DNA of 64,000 nt from positions 124,001-188,000 of the forward strand of contig DATJAP010000001.1 of NCBI GenBank assembly GCA_035516155.1, read 5' to 3'. The stretch is from JAJYKN01 sp035516155 (lineage in GTDB: Bacteria; Nitrospirota; UBA9217). Within the stretch, counting starts at the first letter, position 1. The number at the start of each line of letters is the position of its first letter. This document shows positions 26,780-35,240 of this stretch, in pieces. Both the position numbers and the translations under genes were made by a program. Below the pieces are notes generated by a model. That model made no database searches. It was not told the origin of the DNA and worked only from the letters and a program-made list of their open reading frames with translations.

Positions 26780-26850
26780 CCGGACATCGTTTGAGTTGCA
26801 TTTCTTTGCAACAAGTCATGTTGCACTCTGTATCCGCCGAATGCCCTAAC
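26780..26850 (+). repeat. Copy G of a dispersed promoter-upstream element
   Basis: Contains CATTTCTTTGCAAC, CATGTTGCACTCTGTAT and a CCGAATGCC-like end. It aligns with copy D (55553-55640) across about 35 bases and with copies A-C more weakly. It lies just upstream of the tandem repeats and promoter that drive the barrel gene at 27041. Confidence 0.45.
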
Positions 26851-26911
26851 GATACCCTTTTGATGATATCCTTTTGCCTTGACACGCCCTTTTTTGACAC
26901 ACCCTTTTGAT
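26851..26911 (+). repeat. Four tandem 14-16-bp repeats upstream of promoter P1
   Basis: Units GATACCCTTTTGAT, GATATCCTTTTGCCTT, GACACGCCCTTTTTT and GACACACCCTTTTGAT follow each other without gaps and run into the -35 box. The 12-mer CCCTTTTGATGA occurs exactly at 26855-26866 and 26902-26913. The array resembles iteron-like operator sites. Confidence 0.65.
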
Positions 26912-26915
26912 GACA

Positions 26916-26944
26916 TTGACATAGGGTTGTATCAGGCATATATT
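26916..26944 (+). promoter_or_regulatory. Promoter P1 (TTGACA-17-TATATT)
   Basis: The -35 box TTGACA is at 26916-26921 and the -10 box TATATT at 26939-26944 with a 17-bp spacer. The spacer end ATCAGGCA and flank are shared with P2. It is a near-consensus housekeeping promoter for the gene at 27041. Confidence 0.75.
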
Positions 26945-27040
26945 CATTCCGGATATTGTGAATAGTGCTGCATACAGAAGGAATGCGGCCAGCGATAATT
27001 TTAACTGTACAAAATCCCGAGTCCCCAACATATTCATGGT

Positions 27041-27544
27041 ATGCAAAACCTGATGAACCGCAAAATCTCATGTATCATGCTCATTTGCCTTTTGTTGTTG
27101 TTGTCAGGGAATTCTTACGGGCAGGATCAACAGGAAAATCCTCGGATCAGTTCGATGGCCGGATACAACGTTGAGGTGAGCGCGATGAACAATCGCGACA
27201 TCGTAAACGCGGGTCTATGGATGGCCGAGCAAGGATTGTTGGCGCACGTGGGGTTCTATGATATCAAGCCAAAAAATGAAAGCGGAACCTATGGAGCTGA
27301 TATCGGCATGGGCTATTGCGCCACGGGTTATTATCTATGGCCTTTTGCTGAAGTTGGTATGAAGGTGGGAGCGGGCGCGGGATTAACTAGTTTCAGTGGC
27401 GAGTTTTATCCTAAGATTGGCATAGGCATGCCTATAAACAATCAGATGCTCGTTTACATAGGTTATCTGTACAGCTTTTCGACTCAGGGCAGACATGCAG
27501 ATTATTCGGCCGCTAGCATCGGTTTTGTGTGGGCAATCTTTTAA
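27041..27544 (+). CDS. Small exported beta-barrel-like protein
   Basis: A 167-aa protein with a signal peptide (residues 1-27, ending SYGQ). The start could also be the ATG four codons on; neither has a strong ribosome site. The mature part is rich in Gly and aromatics with alternating strands: GLLAHVGFYDIKPKN, YGADIGMGYCATGYYLWPFA, GYLYSFSTQGRHADYSA, and it ends SIGFVWAIF with a C-terminal Phe typical of 8-strand outer-membrane barrels. It stands alone behind promoter P1 with tandem repeats. No named family is recognised; PagL- or OmpW-like folds are possible. Confidence 0.65.
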   Translation: MQNLMNRKISCIMLICLLLLLSGNSYGQDQQENPRISSMAGYNVEVSAMNNRDIVNAGLWMAEQGLLAHVGFYDIKPKNESGTYGADIGMGYCATGYYLWPFAEVGMKVGAGAGLTSFSGEFYPKIGIGMPINNQMLVYIGYLYSFSTQGRHADYSAASIGFVWAIF

Positions 27545-27556
27545 CTTGATTGACGG

Positions 27557-27790
27557 ATGTCGAGGAAATTCGGGATGCGAGCAAAGGCGAAGGGCGCTGC
27601 TTCGTTCAGGGGCCAGGCCGTGGCCTACGCAGAGGCGCGGGCACGGCAGGACTTGCAGGTGATTGCGGTGTTCGCTGGCGAATGCGTTGGGCTCATTCAT
27701 GACCGCCTCCCCTGGGCAAATATTGTCGAAAGCAGAGTTGCACTAGCACGGGCGCTGGTACAACGCAGCGCCACGCTGGACTTTGCGTAA
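27557..27790 (+). pseudogene. C-terminal remnant of a nitronate monooxygenase-like gene
   Basis: The frame reads as the last part of an NPD/FabK-type flavoprotein: LQVIAVFAGECVGLIHDRLP then ANIVESRVALARALVQRSAT. Family members have an AGQxxGLI-x-D segment followed by a helix here. The N-terminal three quarters with the FMN barrel are absent, so this is a fragment. A charged helical frame from about 27795 to 28020 follows, without a recognisable domain. Confidence 0.4.
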
Positions 27791-28038
27791 ATAACGATCG
27801 CCATCCAGCGGTCTCTCGAGGGGATCGAGAATTCCGTCGAAAGAGGCATGATGCAAAGGACCAAGGGCTCGCACGAAGTGGAGGCGAGAAAGAGGATACG
27901 ATCTGAGACAGAGAGGAAACTGGATGAAATCAAAGACGGGCTCACGCGAATCAAGACGGCAGCCGAGATCGTAAATAAGGGGAATCTTGCCGATGCGGCA
28001 GATATTAGTTGCGCTGGTAATCAAGAAAGGAATTATGC

Positions 28039-28509
28039 ATGTTTGAGATCGATATCCCCGGCTTTGGTTTGGTCAGACTGGCACACCTGGTTTCGGATTT
28101 TACCGGCACATTGTCCGTGGATGGTAAACTATTACCACGAGTGGCTGCGCGGCTGAATACGCTGGCGGAGTTAATGAAAATACACATCCTCACCGCCGAT
28201 ACCTTCGGCAAAGCGCAGGCTGAACTGAAAGGCATCAACTGCGAAATACATATTTTAACTGGAGCAAATCACGATGTACAGAAAGAAGCGTATGTAGCGA
28301 AACTTGGTGCGGAGAGCGTAACCGCATTTGGGAACGGAAATAACGACCGGAAAATGCTCAAAATAGCGAGGATCGGAATCGCGGTGTCAGAGGGAGAAGG
28401 ATGTTCTGTTGACGCGATCGTAGCAGCGAATATCCATGTGCGGAGCGCGGTCGATGGTCTGGATTTATTGCTGAACCCGAAGAGGCTCAAGGCGACGTTG
28501 AGATTTTAA
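28039..28509 (+). CDS. Soluble HAD phosphatase (P-ATPase catalytic-domain type)
   Basis: A 156-aa protein of the family often named ATPase P, small HAD hydrolases related to the catalytic part of P-type ATPases. It starts MFEIDIPGFGLVRLAHLVSD; motif I is SDFTGTL (DxT form), motif II MKIHILTADTFG, then K in VQKEAYVAKLGAE and motif III AFGNGNNDRKML. Length is normal for the family and no membrane segments occur. A decayed HIT gene follows 15 bp downstream with its own ribosome site, once an operon. The natural substrate of the family is unknown to me. Confidence 0.85.
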   Translation: MFEIDIPGFGLVRLAHLVSDFTGTLSVDGKLLPRVAARLNTLAELMKIHILTADTFGKAQAELKGINCEIHILTGANHDVQKEAYVAKLGAESVTAFGNGNNDRKMLKIARIGIAVSEGEGCSVDAIVAANIHVRSAVDGLDLLLNPKRLKATLRF

Positions 28510-28524
28510 CGGGAGGACGACGCC

Positions 28525-28880
28525 ATGACCAGGATTTTTGTGCGGTAGCATCTGATAAAATCGTAGCTCAACATTCTCTTGCTATTGCCATTAGAGACAC
28601 GCTCCCTGTTTCCCCTGGACACGTACTGATCACACCGAAGCCCCATACCGCATCGATTTTTGAGGCAATAGGGACGAAGTCGCTGCTTATGGAACTCCTT
28701 GCAGAATGCGAAAATCACCATGCTTACGGAACAGGCTCCGATGGTTTCAATATCGGCACCAACGAGGATCTGGCAGCAGGGCAAACCATCCTCCATCTGT
28801 ATCCATCTGATACGGGGATGTGCCGCCGGAAACCCACGCAGCGGTATCAGGCTGATTCATTGCGGATTTGGCATCCCATT
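28525..28880 (+). pseudogene. HIT-family hydrolase gene broken by two frameshifts
   Basis: The ATG at 28525 has a GGGAGG site and begins MTRIF. A lost base in the T run at 28535-28539 shifts the frame. The correct frame then reads CAVASDKIVAQHSLAIAIRD, PVSPGHVLITPKPH and SDGFNIGTNEDLAAGQTILH, the clear hallmarks of HIT (Ap4A hydrolase-like) proteins. At the HxHxHxx active site the DNA again loses bases (HLYP in place of HLHIHLIPRY), and YGDVPPET follows in another frame. The ends are approximate. Two separate lesions including the catalytic motif favour a true pseudogene. Confidence 0.75.
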
Positions 28881-28944
28881 GAAATCCCGTTGAAATCCCG
28901 TTGAAAAGGACATCATTTTTACTTTGCCTTGACATCCCGTTGAA
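28873..28944 (+). repeat. 11-bp repeats upstream of promoter P2
   Basis: ATCCCATTGAA (28873-28883) and ATCCCGTTGAA (28884-28894, 28895-28905, and again 28934-28944) form an 11-bp tandem array, one helical turn per unit, with the last copy abutting the P2 -35 region. A TTGCCTTGACA segment is shared with the P1 array. Confidence 0.65.
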
Positions 28945-28948
28945 ATCG

Positions 28949-28977
28949 TTGACATCTCCCTGCATCAGGCATATATT
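28949..28977 (+). promoter_or_regulatory. Promoter P2 (TTGACA-17-TATATT)
   Basis: TTGACA at 28949-28954 and TATATT at 28972-28977, spacer 17, with ATCAGGCA before the -10 as in P1. It lies 118 bases ahead of the diguanylate cyclase gene. Confidence 0.75.
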
Positions 28978-29094
28978 CGTGACTAACGGTGTCAAGATCC
29001 TTGTTCGGGGCTTGGATAACATGCAATTTAAAATGCTTGGATAAGTCAACTTATTCGTTCGATAAGATTTCTTCAGACCGGTAGGGGGGCATTC

Positions 29095-30000
29095 ATGGAT
29101 ACAGAAATGATCGTCGTTCTGCTTATCGAAGATAATCACGACGATGCCCTACTCATTCATCGTTATTTGTCCACCGCAAAGAAGGTTTTATATCAGGTCC
29201 ATCATGTTGACGAACTCCGTAAAGGGCTGGAATACCTGAATAGCGGGAGTGTTGATGTGGTGCTACTGGACCTCGGCCTGCCGGACGCCCATGGCCTCAG
29301 CGCTTTTGAAAAGGTACATGCTCTATCACCCAATGTCCCCATAATAGTTCTGACTGGTCATGATGATGACGATTTGGCTATGGAAGCCGTTCACAAAGGC
29401 GCACAGGACTATCTCGTAAAAGGACAAATCGCCGGTAGTCTACTGCAGCGCTCTATCCGCTATGCGATAGAGCGCAAAAAGGCGGCCGAGGAGTTGAAGC
29501 GGCTCAACGAGCTATTAGAGCGTCAGGCAACCACCGACCCGCTAACGGGCATCTTAAACCGGTTGAAGTTCAACAATACCCTGAACTCCGAGATCCAGCG
29601 GTCGAAACGGTACGCTATTCCGCTCTCCCTGATCATGTTCGACATCGACCATTTCAAAAATATCAACGATTCCTATGGCCATCATGTGGGCGATAGGGTT
29701 CTGTATGAAATCGTTGGACTGGTTAAGGAGAATATCAGAGTTCATGACTTCTTCGCACGGTGGGGCGGCGAGGAGTTCATGCTCTTGGCGACTAACACCG
29801 AGCAGGATAATGCTCGATTACTCGCGGAAAATCTGCGCTTCATGATTGGACGGCATCATATCCAGGGAGTCGGGAGAGTAACGTGCAGCTTCGGTGTGGC
29901 ACAGCTCATCAACGATACTGAAGATCAACTCACCCAGCGGGTGGACCGCGCATTATATCAGGCAAAGGCGAACGGGCGGGACCGGGTAGAAATGGCCTAA
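29095..30000 (+). CDS. Response regulator with GGDEF diguanylate cyclase output
   Basis: A 301-aa protein. The receiver domain (1-125) has acidic residues IEDNHDD, the phospho-acceptor Asp59 in VVLLDLGLPD and the switch/Lys region TGHD with VKGQ. A helical linker leads to a GGDEF domain (about 150-300) with ATTDPLTGILNR, DIDHFKNINDSYGH and the active site GGEEF. The inhibitory site RVHD lies five residues before GGEEF, so product inhibition by c-di-GMP is expected. Start has a GGGGGG site. It would raise c-di-GMP on phosphorylation, but no partner kinase is adjacent. Confidence 0.95.
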   Translation: MDTEMIVVLLIEDNHDDALLIHRYLSTAKKVLYQVHHVDELRKGLEYLNSGSVDVVLLDLGLPDAHGLSAFEKVHALSPNVPIIVLTGHDDDDLAMEAVHKGAQDYLVKGQIAGSLLQRSIRYAIERKKAAEELKRLNELLERQATTDPLTGILNRLKFNNTLNSEIQRSKRYAIPLSLIMFDIDHFKNINDSYGHHVGDRVLYEIVGLVKENIRVHDFFARWGGEEFMLLATNTEQDNARLLAENLRFMIGRHHIQGVGRVTCSFGVAQLINDTEDQLTQRVDRALYQAKANGRDRVEMA

Positions 30001-30319
30001 GCGCGGTGCAGGCCACGCGCCCCTCTTTGCTGACCTTCAATCAGCAATCGTAAACATTTCGTTTCCTGAATACTGGAAGCTCCTAGGTAATCATCAGAGC
30101 TGTCATATTCTGGATGCAGAAAAAGATTTCGGCTGAGACATAGCTCTTGCCAAAATCATGTAGATGAAAAATAATGTAATGCTTAAGTGCTGGAACATGA
30201 ATCACGACGTCAGGAACCGACAGCGCTCGAAGCGCCCCCCCGGGTCTCCTTAATCTCTTTTCCGGTGCTATAATTTAATTATTGAGAACAAACGTTCTGA
30301 AGAAAAAGAGGTGAATCGC

Positions 30320-30502
30320 ATGATCATCGATCTGGATAAAAAGGAACGTGACTTGCTCGTTCATGAACTGGAGGAGACGACGATTCCGCAAATCAGAGAG
30401 CTAGTGGCCTCCGGCAGCATGCGGAAGAACAGCCGCGATGAGCTGAAAGTGGACGAAGAAGTACTGAAGAACGTGCTAGAAAAACTGAAAAAGGCCGCAT
30501 GA
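30320..30502 (+). CDS. Small helical cytosolic protein
   Basis: A 60-aa acidic/basic helical protein starting MIIDLDKKERDLLVHELEET, with AGAGGTG ten bases upstream; an in-frame GTG nine bases earlier is less likely. The charge pattern suggests two long helices. The family is not recognised. A GC-rich hairpin overlaps its end (AAGGCCGCA at 30491-30499 with TGCGGCCTT at 30514-30522), perhaps a terminator without a U-run. Isolated gene. Confidence 0.65.
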   Translation: MIIDLDKKERDLLVHELEETTIPQIRELVASGSMRKNSRDELKVDEEVLKNVLEKLKKAA

Positions 30503-30631
30503 TCTGTCACGGCTGCGGCCTTAGGTAATTCAACAATCTATCACTCGGGATTCCGGGAGAGGAAAAAAAGAAGGGGAATTCGTGCACTTTTTTTGCAGCT
30601 TTCAGGTTCTTTTGTCCTTTATAGTTTATGA

Positions 30632-31315
30632 TCACTTCCCCGGTCGGCGTTGTTTCTTTCTCCGCGCTTCTATAGCCGCTCTCACAAGAGCCGCCTCAAA
30701 GTCCGAAAAGCTCTTTATCCGTATGCCTGCTTTTTTCCATGACTTCCGCAGGAGATCAAGGATCTTTCTCCTGTCCTTCATCAATTCCGGGACGATGCCC
30801 CTGTCTTTTGCTGCCATGACTACCAGATCTGAGGGAAGAGGATCTGCCTTTTCCCAGATGCCGCGCATCTCCCGAAGAAAAATGTTTACAGTCACATCGC
30901 CGATGCCCCTAGCGAGCGACTTGAGCCGCTGTTCAAGGTCCCGCGGATCGGCTGCGGCACTATGGAGATTCGACAAATCCATCTGGTAGTTCTCCGTCAA
31001 CGCCTTGCACATGTCCAACAGCTTGGTCGCAGTCTTGAAGTCGTACCGCACATAGCCGCCCTGGTCCAGAATGGCAACGAGACCGTCCCATCCGGTATCG
31101 AGAATGGCTTTTGGAGACACTACATCCCGTGAAGCGAATTCTCGAAAGGTCTTTTTCACGATACTTTCGGATATCCTCGCACCGAAGAGGATGGACGCAA
31201 GAAACCACTTGAAGATCTCCCGGGAACGGCCCGAAGAAAGGTTGATGCCGAGTTCAACAGAAAACCTTCCCTGGTGCTGCTTGATGAGTGCCTGTATAGA
31301 CTCCGCCGCTGTCAT
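30632..31315 (-). CDS. HhH-GPD-like DNA glycosylase/endonuclease III-related protein
   Basis: A 227-aa helical protein. The ATG at 31315 overlaps the upstream stop (ATGA), which decides the start. The order of segments, IFKWFLASILFGARIS, TGWDGLVAILDQGGYVRYD, LKSLARGIGDVTVNIFLREM and a C-terminal basic tail, fits the endonuclease III/HhH-GPD fold seen in distant relatives. The canonical catalytic Lys-Asp pair and FeS cysteines are not obvious, so it may bind rather than cut DNA. It is translationally coupled to a 78-aa protein, and the two likely act together. Confidence 0.6.
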   Translation of the reverse strand: MTAAESIQALIKQHQGRFSVELGINLSSGRSREIFKWFLASILFGARISESIVKKTFREFASRDVVSPKAILDTGWDGLVAILDQGGYVRYDFKTATKLLDMCKALTENYQMDLSNLHSAAADPRDLEQRLKSLARGIGDVTVNIFLREMRGIWEKADPLPSDLVVMAAKDRGIVPELMKDRRKILDLLRKSWKKAGIRIKSFSDFEAALVRAAIEARRKKQRRPGK

Positions 31316-31548
31316 GACGCGTAGTACCATTCCAGAATATTCTCGTCGTAATAGATCCGATGAGTATTTCCGTCGCTTCCTTTCACCCTGAAGTATCGCT
31401 TTTGCGTCCTGTCCTTGAACCCTTCCTCGACCCAGCGGTCCAGGATCTTTACAATATCGATGCGGAATCCGCGAAGGATGAACGTTACGGGACGTTCTTC
31501 ACCCTTGCTCCCTGAATAGGATATGACGTCGATGCGTTCAGTGTGCAT
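31312..31548 (-). CDS. Small protein coupled to the HhH-GPD-like gene
   Basis: A 78-aa protein reading RIDVISYSGSKGEERPVTFI and RGFRIDIVKILDRWVEEGF, ending YFRVKGSDGN-THRIYYDEN-LEWYYAS. This is a compact beta-rich domain like the small DUF6504-type proteins found beside DNA polymerase/repair genes. That resemblance is from memory and unsure. Its stop overlaps the next start by 4 bp. The pairing with a glycosylase-like protein hints at nucleic-acid work. Confidence 0.65.
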   Translation of the reverse strand: MHTERIDVISYSGSKGEERPVTFILRGFRIDIVKILDRWVEEGFKDRTQKRYFRVKGSDGNTHRIYYDENILEWYYAS

Positions 31549-31886
31549 ACAAAAACCTTTAGATCACGGGGCTACGGCGATAATGCAATATCTTGTTCGT
31601 GCACGGAGTCAGGTTCATGAATCACTTTAATTATATAGGAAAGCAAAATAACTGTTGGGAATTATTATGTGGTCACGAGGACGCCAGCGAGATGACGATC
31701 CAATAACCGTATGTTCTTGTACGTCAGCTTAGAATCCCAACGCCCATTTTTGACATTCCACAAAACCCGTCTCATAACAAGAAATAATTTATGGGGGAAG
31801 TATCTGGCGATGGCAAGATGGGATATGATGATTCGCAATCCAGTGTTACAGATGTTTCTCTCTAAAAACTTTTATTAGGCCGCGCT
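31549..31886. other. Intergenic region, nothing firm
   Basis: No gene, hairpin or promoter that I would defend. Confidence 0.4.
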
Positions 31887-32204
31887 TCAACGTGATCGCG
31901 AACCACCAGAACGCGGTTGCGATGGAATAGACGGAATCGAGCGGGTAGCAGGCGCGGACCTGTAAGGTCGCCCAGATGGGTGGCCACCTTCCCTTTCTGG
32001 ATGATGGTCACGGCCGCGATACGGCGCCACGTGGTAGCCAGGTCCCCAGCCGCCGTAAATGACACCGTAGGGTTCATAATAATCCGCCCCACTGTCCTCG
32101 TCGCCGTAGTAGCCGCCACCAGGCACAATGCAGCCGAACAAGAAGACCATTAACGTCCAAACCACGACGTCTCGCGCTAACCGGCGTAAGGACAAGATAT
32201 TCAC
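31887..32204 (-). CDS. Small Tyr/Gly-rich lipoprotein
   Basis: A 105-aa lipoprotein, GTG start with an AGAGG site, overlapping the upstream gene by 4 bp (GTGA). Signal VVVWTLMVFLFGC gives a lipid Cys near residue 25. The mature part is GGGYYGDEDSGADYYEPYG, then a His/Arg/Pro/Ser-rich tail ending SGGSRSR. It looks like low-complexity surface lipoproteins such as YXWGXW-type. Function unknown. It is translationally coupled to the exported VOC protein gene. Confidence 0.65.
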   Translation of the reverse strand: MNILSLRRLARDVVVWTLMVFLFGCIVPGGGYYGDEDSGADYYEPYGVIYGGWGPGYHVAPYRGRDHHPEREGGHPSGRPYRSAPATRSIPSIPSQPRSGGSRSR

Positions 32205-33184
32205 TTGGGCACCTCTTTACTCTCAGTGTCGGGCCATTCAAGCAATCCAAAGTGTGCCCCCAAGGGATCGGCGACAACCGCGACCTTGCCGCCGTTGCGG
32301 TCAACCCGCGGCTCGACCACCACGCGGCCACCAAGGGCAACGACCTTTGCAGCCATCTCGGCCGCATCCTTGACGCGTACGAAATTGAGCCAGTGGGGAC
32401 GGGCATTGGGCCGATTCGAAGGCAGCGTATTTATGCTCGCACGAGCATAGTTGTCGGACGCGAGCAGGAGATGTTGGGCTCCCTCGCTAGAGGGCAACTC
32501 GAATACTTCGTAGTCGAATAGCTTCTGGTAGAAGGCAGCATCGGCGTCCGCATCGCTCGAGAACAACGAGGTCCAAATCCATTCTCCGGGTGCAGCCAGA
32601 ACATCGGGCGGATCACCGCTGCTGGAAGCGAGGACCGCAAAAACGGCTCCCTCCGGATCCGCGAAGACTGCTTCCCGGCCGCGGTCTGGGATGCTATGCG
32701 GCTCGAACAGCACCTTCGCGGCATTTTCCAAAGCAACCTTTTTTGCCGCATCGACATCGCCCACCGCGAAGAAGCTCAGCCACGCTGGCTGTCGATGCTC
32801 ACTTGCGGGCAGCTTCTTTTGAATCATACCCGCGACCGGACGACCGTCGAGTAATACCTCGGCGTATTCTTTCCCCCCATCCTGAATGTCGCGAAATGTC
32901 CACCCAAACAGTCCCCCATAGAACTGCTTGGCCGCGGCGAGGTCCGGCGTCACCAATTCAACAAATATAAGTTTGCCGACGTGATGCTCTTGGCTGGCGG
33001 GCTCAACAATCGCCGGCAGCTGAAGCGGTGCAGCCATGACCGGCACAGCACACACAACGGCGAGAAGCACGGCGAGCAGTCCTTGCCTAAGGAAATGTCT
33101 GGTTCGCACAGGCTGCATCCTGGGCGGACTGCTTTGATTTGGTGTTATTAAATCAATCGGCTCGGAGCTGTGTTGCGGATGCAT
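32201..33184 (-). CDS. Exported two-domain VOC/glyoxalase-like protein
   Basis: A 327-aa protein. I choose the ATG at 33184 with GTGGAG six bases upstream. A basic stretch and a hydrophobic segment (LRQGLLAVLLAVVCAVPVMA) form a signal or anchor. Two VOC domains follow. The first has GKLIFVELVTPDLAAAKQFY, FGWTF, and ends AVFADPEGAVFAVL; the second has WTSLFSSDADADAAFYQKLF and ends VAVVADPLGAHFGLLEW. VOC proteins include glyoxalases, dioxygenases and bleomycin-binding proteins; which this is cannot be told. Export is unusual, since most are cytoplasmic. It overlaps the lipoprotein gene by 4 bp. Confidence 0.82.
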   Translation of the reverse strand: MHPQHSSEPIDLITPNQSSPPRMQPVRTRHFLRQGLLAVLLAVVCAVPVMAAPLQLPAIVEPASQEHHVGKLIFVELVTPDLAAAKQFYGGLFGWTFRDIQDGGKEYAEVLLDGRPVAGMIQKKLPASEHRQPAWLSFFAVGDVDAAKKVALENAAKVLFEPHSIPDRGREAVFADPEGAVFAVLASSSGDPPDVLAAPGEWIWTSLFSSDADADAAFYQKLFDYEVFELPSSEGAQHLLLASDNYARASINTLPSNRPNARPHWLNFVRVKDAAEMAAKVVALGGRVVVEPRVDRNGGKVAVVADPLGAHFGLLEWPDTESKEVPK

Positions 33185-33796
33185 CGTAGTCTCCACGTTG
33201 TGCTCTTTACTAGAACGTCGTCGCACCAACAAATGATATGCGCCAGAGCCTGTCGCCGACAGTGTTGGGAACGCTTTTTCACCATCCACGCTAACACTTC
33301 ATCTTGAGGCAAGACAGGTTCTCTTTCAAGTTTCTGATAATACTGTTTCTTATCAGCCATTAATACCACGTGTCAATTATTATAACATAAAACCGTCTGC
33401 AAAGCGTCTACCCGTCTTGAAGTTCAGATCAGACCGATAAAGAACCGCATGGCTAAACGGCCATCCGAAAGGCTCATACAAAGAACGTCCCCTCCTGTCA
33501 CTTCGTTGTTCCGCGTGTTTCAATCCATAAATAGGCAATTTTACCGGTTACTTACCACCGCAGCTTTTTAGACCCTCCTGTGGGCCAAGATCGATCAGGA
33601 TGCTTGTGGTCCGTCACCCCAAATGGGCTCACTCACCCCTCTCCCCACCCAACTAATTCAAGGACTTACAGCATACACGAATGCGCCTTTCTTTTTGGAG
33701 GACAGGAACAGAAAAAGAACAGGAACGTTTTTGGTTTTTTGAGGCATTCATCCTCAAGCCAGAAGAAAAACGATTGAGCAAAGGCTGCTGCACTCT

Positions 33797-33827
33797 TTTC
33801 GCTTCTAAATCATTTCGCTTCTAAATC
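33797..33827 (+). repeat. Two exact 15-bp repeats upstream of promoter P3
   Basis: TTTCGCTTCTAAATC occurs at 33797-33811 and 33813-33827, period 16, directly followed by GTTGACA. The junction AAATCGTTGACATC is identical to that of P2. Confidence 0.65.
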
Positions 33828-33828
33828 G

Positions 33829-33857
33829 TTGACATCGCATTGGATATAGCATATATA
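33829..33857 (+). promoter_or_regulatory. Promoter P3 (TTGACA-17-TATATA)
   Basis: TTGACA at 33829-33834 and TATATA at 33852-33857, spacer 17. Flanks match P1 and P2 (TTGACAT and GCATATAT). It is 36 bases ahead of the methyltransferase gene. Confidence 0.72.
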
Positions 33858-33892
33858 TTAGTTGAAATTTCATGGGAATGGGTTCTTATTAA

Positions 33893-34914
33893 ATGAACGA
33901 TATATTACAATCAATGTTTGACTGTCTCTCACACAGCAATGCGATTTATCTTCCGTCCAGGTTTTGGGAAGCGCTCAACGAAAAAAACATCCAACAGCTT
34001 GAGTCCAGCGGTCTGCAGAATTTTAAACAGACCGTTGCTCAAAACTATTTCACGTGGGTAGTTGGGCGTCGGGATAAACAGTTCCGTTACTTGGTACGGC
34101 ATACAAGTCTTTGGGCGTGGCCTGCCGTTCTCAAGGATTATTTCACATATGATCCTTCTGTTCCGCTCAATCGTAAACAGCAGCGAGAACTGATTATTTT
34201 TACGAGGATGTTGTGGAAGTTCGCCGAAAAAAATGATACCGAACATCTTCTTGCGCACATTGATGAACCTCTGGAGGGCAATCCATTCAGGATACACCTG
34301 AATGGTAAGTTGATTTCTCAGGACTTGGCAAATTCAATTTTGGAATATTACTCTATTCGCGAAAACTTTAAATCTCCCACTCATGATAAGGTTACTATTT
34401 GTGAACTCGGGGCAGGATATGGCAGAAACGCCTACGTTTATTTGAAAGCTTTTCCCCATTGCAAATACATCATCATTGATATACCGCCCGCATTATATAT
34501 AGCACAACACTATCTCACCTCTGTTTTTCGAGATAAAAAGATATTCGTCTTTAGACCATTTGACCGCTTAAGCGATGTGGAATCAGAATTCAATGCGGCT
34601 GATATCGTGTTTCTTCTGCCACACCAGGCAGAAATGCTTCCTGCTAAAATTGTCGATCTTTTTATCAATATCTCGTCTCTTCACGAAATGAAGATAGACC
34701 AGATACATGCCTATTTTAAACTTATAGACAGACCAAAGGTTACTTCTATACGAAACAGTGGTGGGTGAGCCGTAATCCGGTTGATGGGATAACAATTACT
34801 CCTCAAGATTATCCTGTTCCGCAGAATTGGAGACAGCTCTCCCTTCGAGAAGCCAAAGTCCAGACCTATTTTTTTGAAGCTATGTATGCGATAGATCGGG
34901 AGGGCGGGCTATGA
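33893..34914 (+). pseudogene. Putative sugar O-methyltransferase, frameshifted near the C-terminus
   Basis: The first 291 codons read as a SAM-dependent methyltransferase of the putative sugar O-methyltransferase type. They include a helical N-terminal half, then TICELGAGYGRNAYVYLKAF (SAM-binding Gly motif), YIIIDIPPALYIAQHYL and ISSLHEMK. At about 34735-34740 (DRPK) a base is missing; the next frame continues GYFYTKQWWVSRNP, then NWRQLSLREAKVQTYFFEAM and a stop at 34912. So it is a near-intact gene with one lesion, either recent decay or a read error. It is A+T-richer than its neighbours and has no glycan cluster around it, suggesting transfer. It sits 36 bases after promoter P3. Confidence 0.7.
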
Positions 34915-35240
34915 GGGCAACTTGTCCTTTGTGCAAATAAGATTCAGATTCACCTTTTCGTGCTTCAAATATTATCGGGAACGAAACAACCAGGAACCAC
35001 AGATACACTGTCCATTCGAATTATTTGACCATGAACGGTAGCCACAAAAATAATGGGCGTGTCTCCGTTTGCTGTCTTTCGTGCCAGTCCCGCAGGCATT
35101 GTAATCGTCCCACGAGCCCCTCTCTTTATCAGAGGCATTGACACCTCCGCATTCTTTTGTTACCCTGTATCGCGGCTAAAGTACCAGACAGACTGCGGGT
35201 GCATACGCATATGGCTATGCCGTCCGGGAATTTCAGACCA
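34915..35240. other. Intergenic region, nothing firm
   Basis: No gene or hairpin supported. An in-frame extension of the next gene to 35157 is possible but lacks a ribosome site and would spoil the signal peptide. Confidence 0.4.

Larger units (their letters stand above)
33185..33892. other. Intergenic region ahead of promoter P3
   Basis: No supported gene. The right end holds the 15-bp repeat pair and promoter P3 described separately. Confidence 0.4.

Noticed and set aside
26851..28944. CRISPR array suggested by repeated short units
   Set aside because: Units are 11-16 bp and contiguous, without unique spacers, and no cas gene is present.
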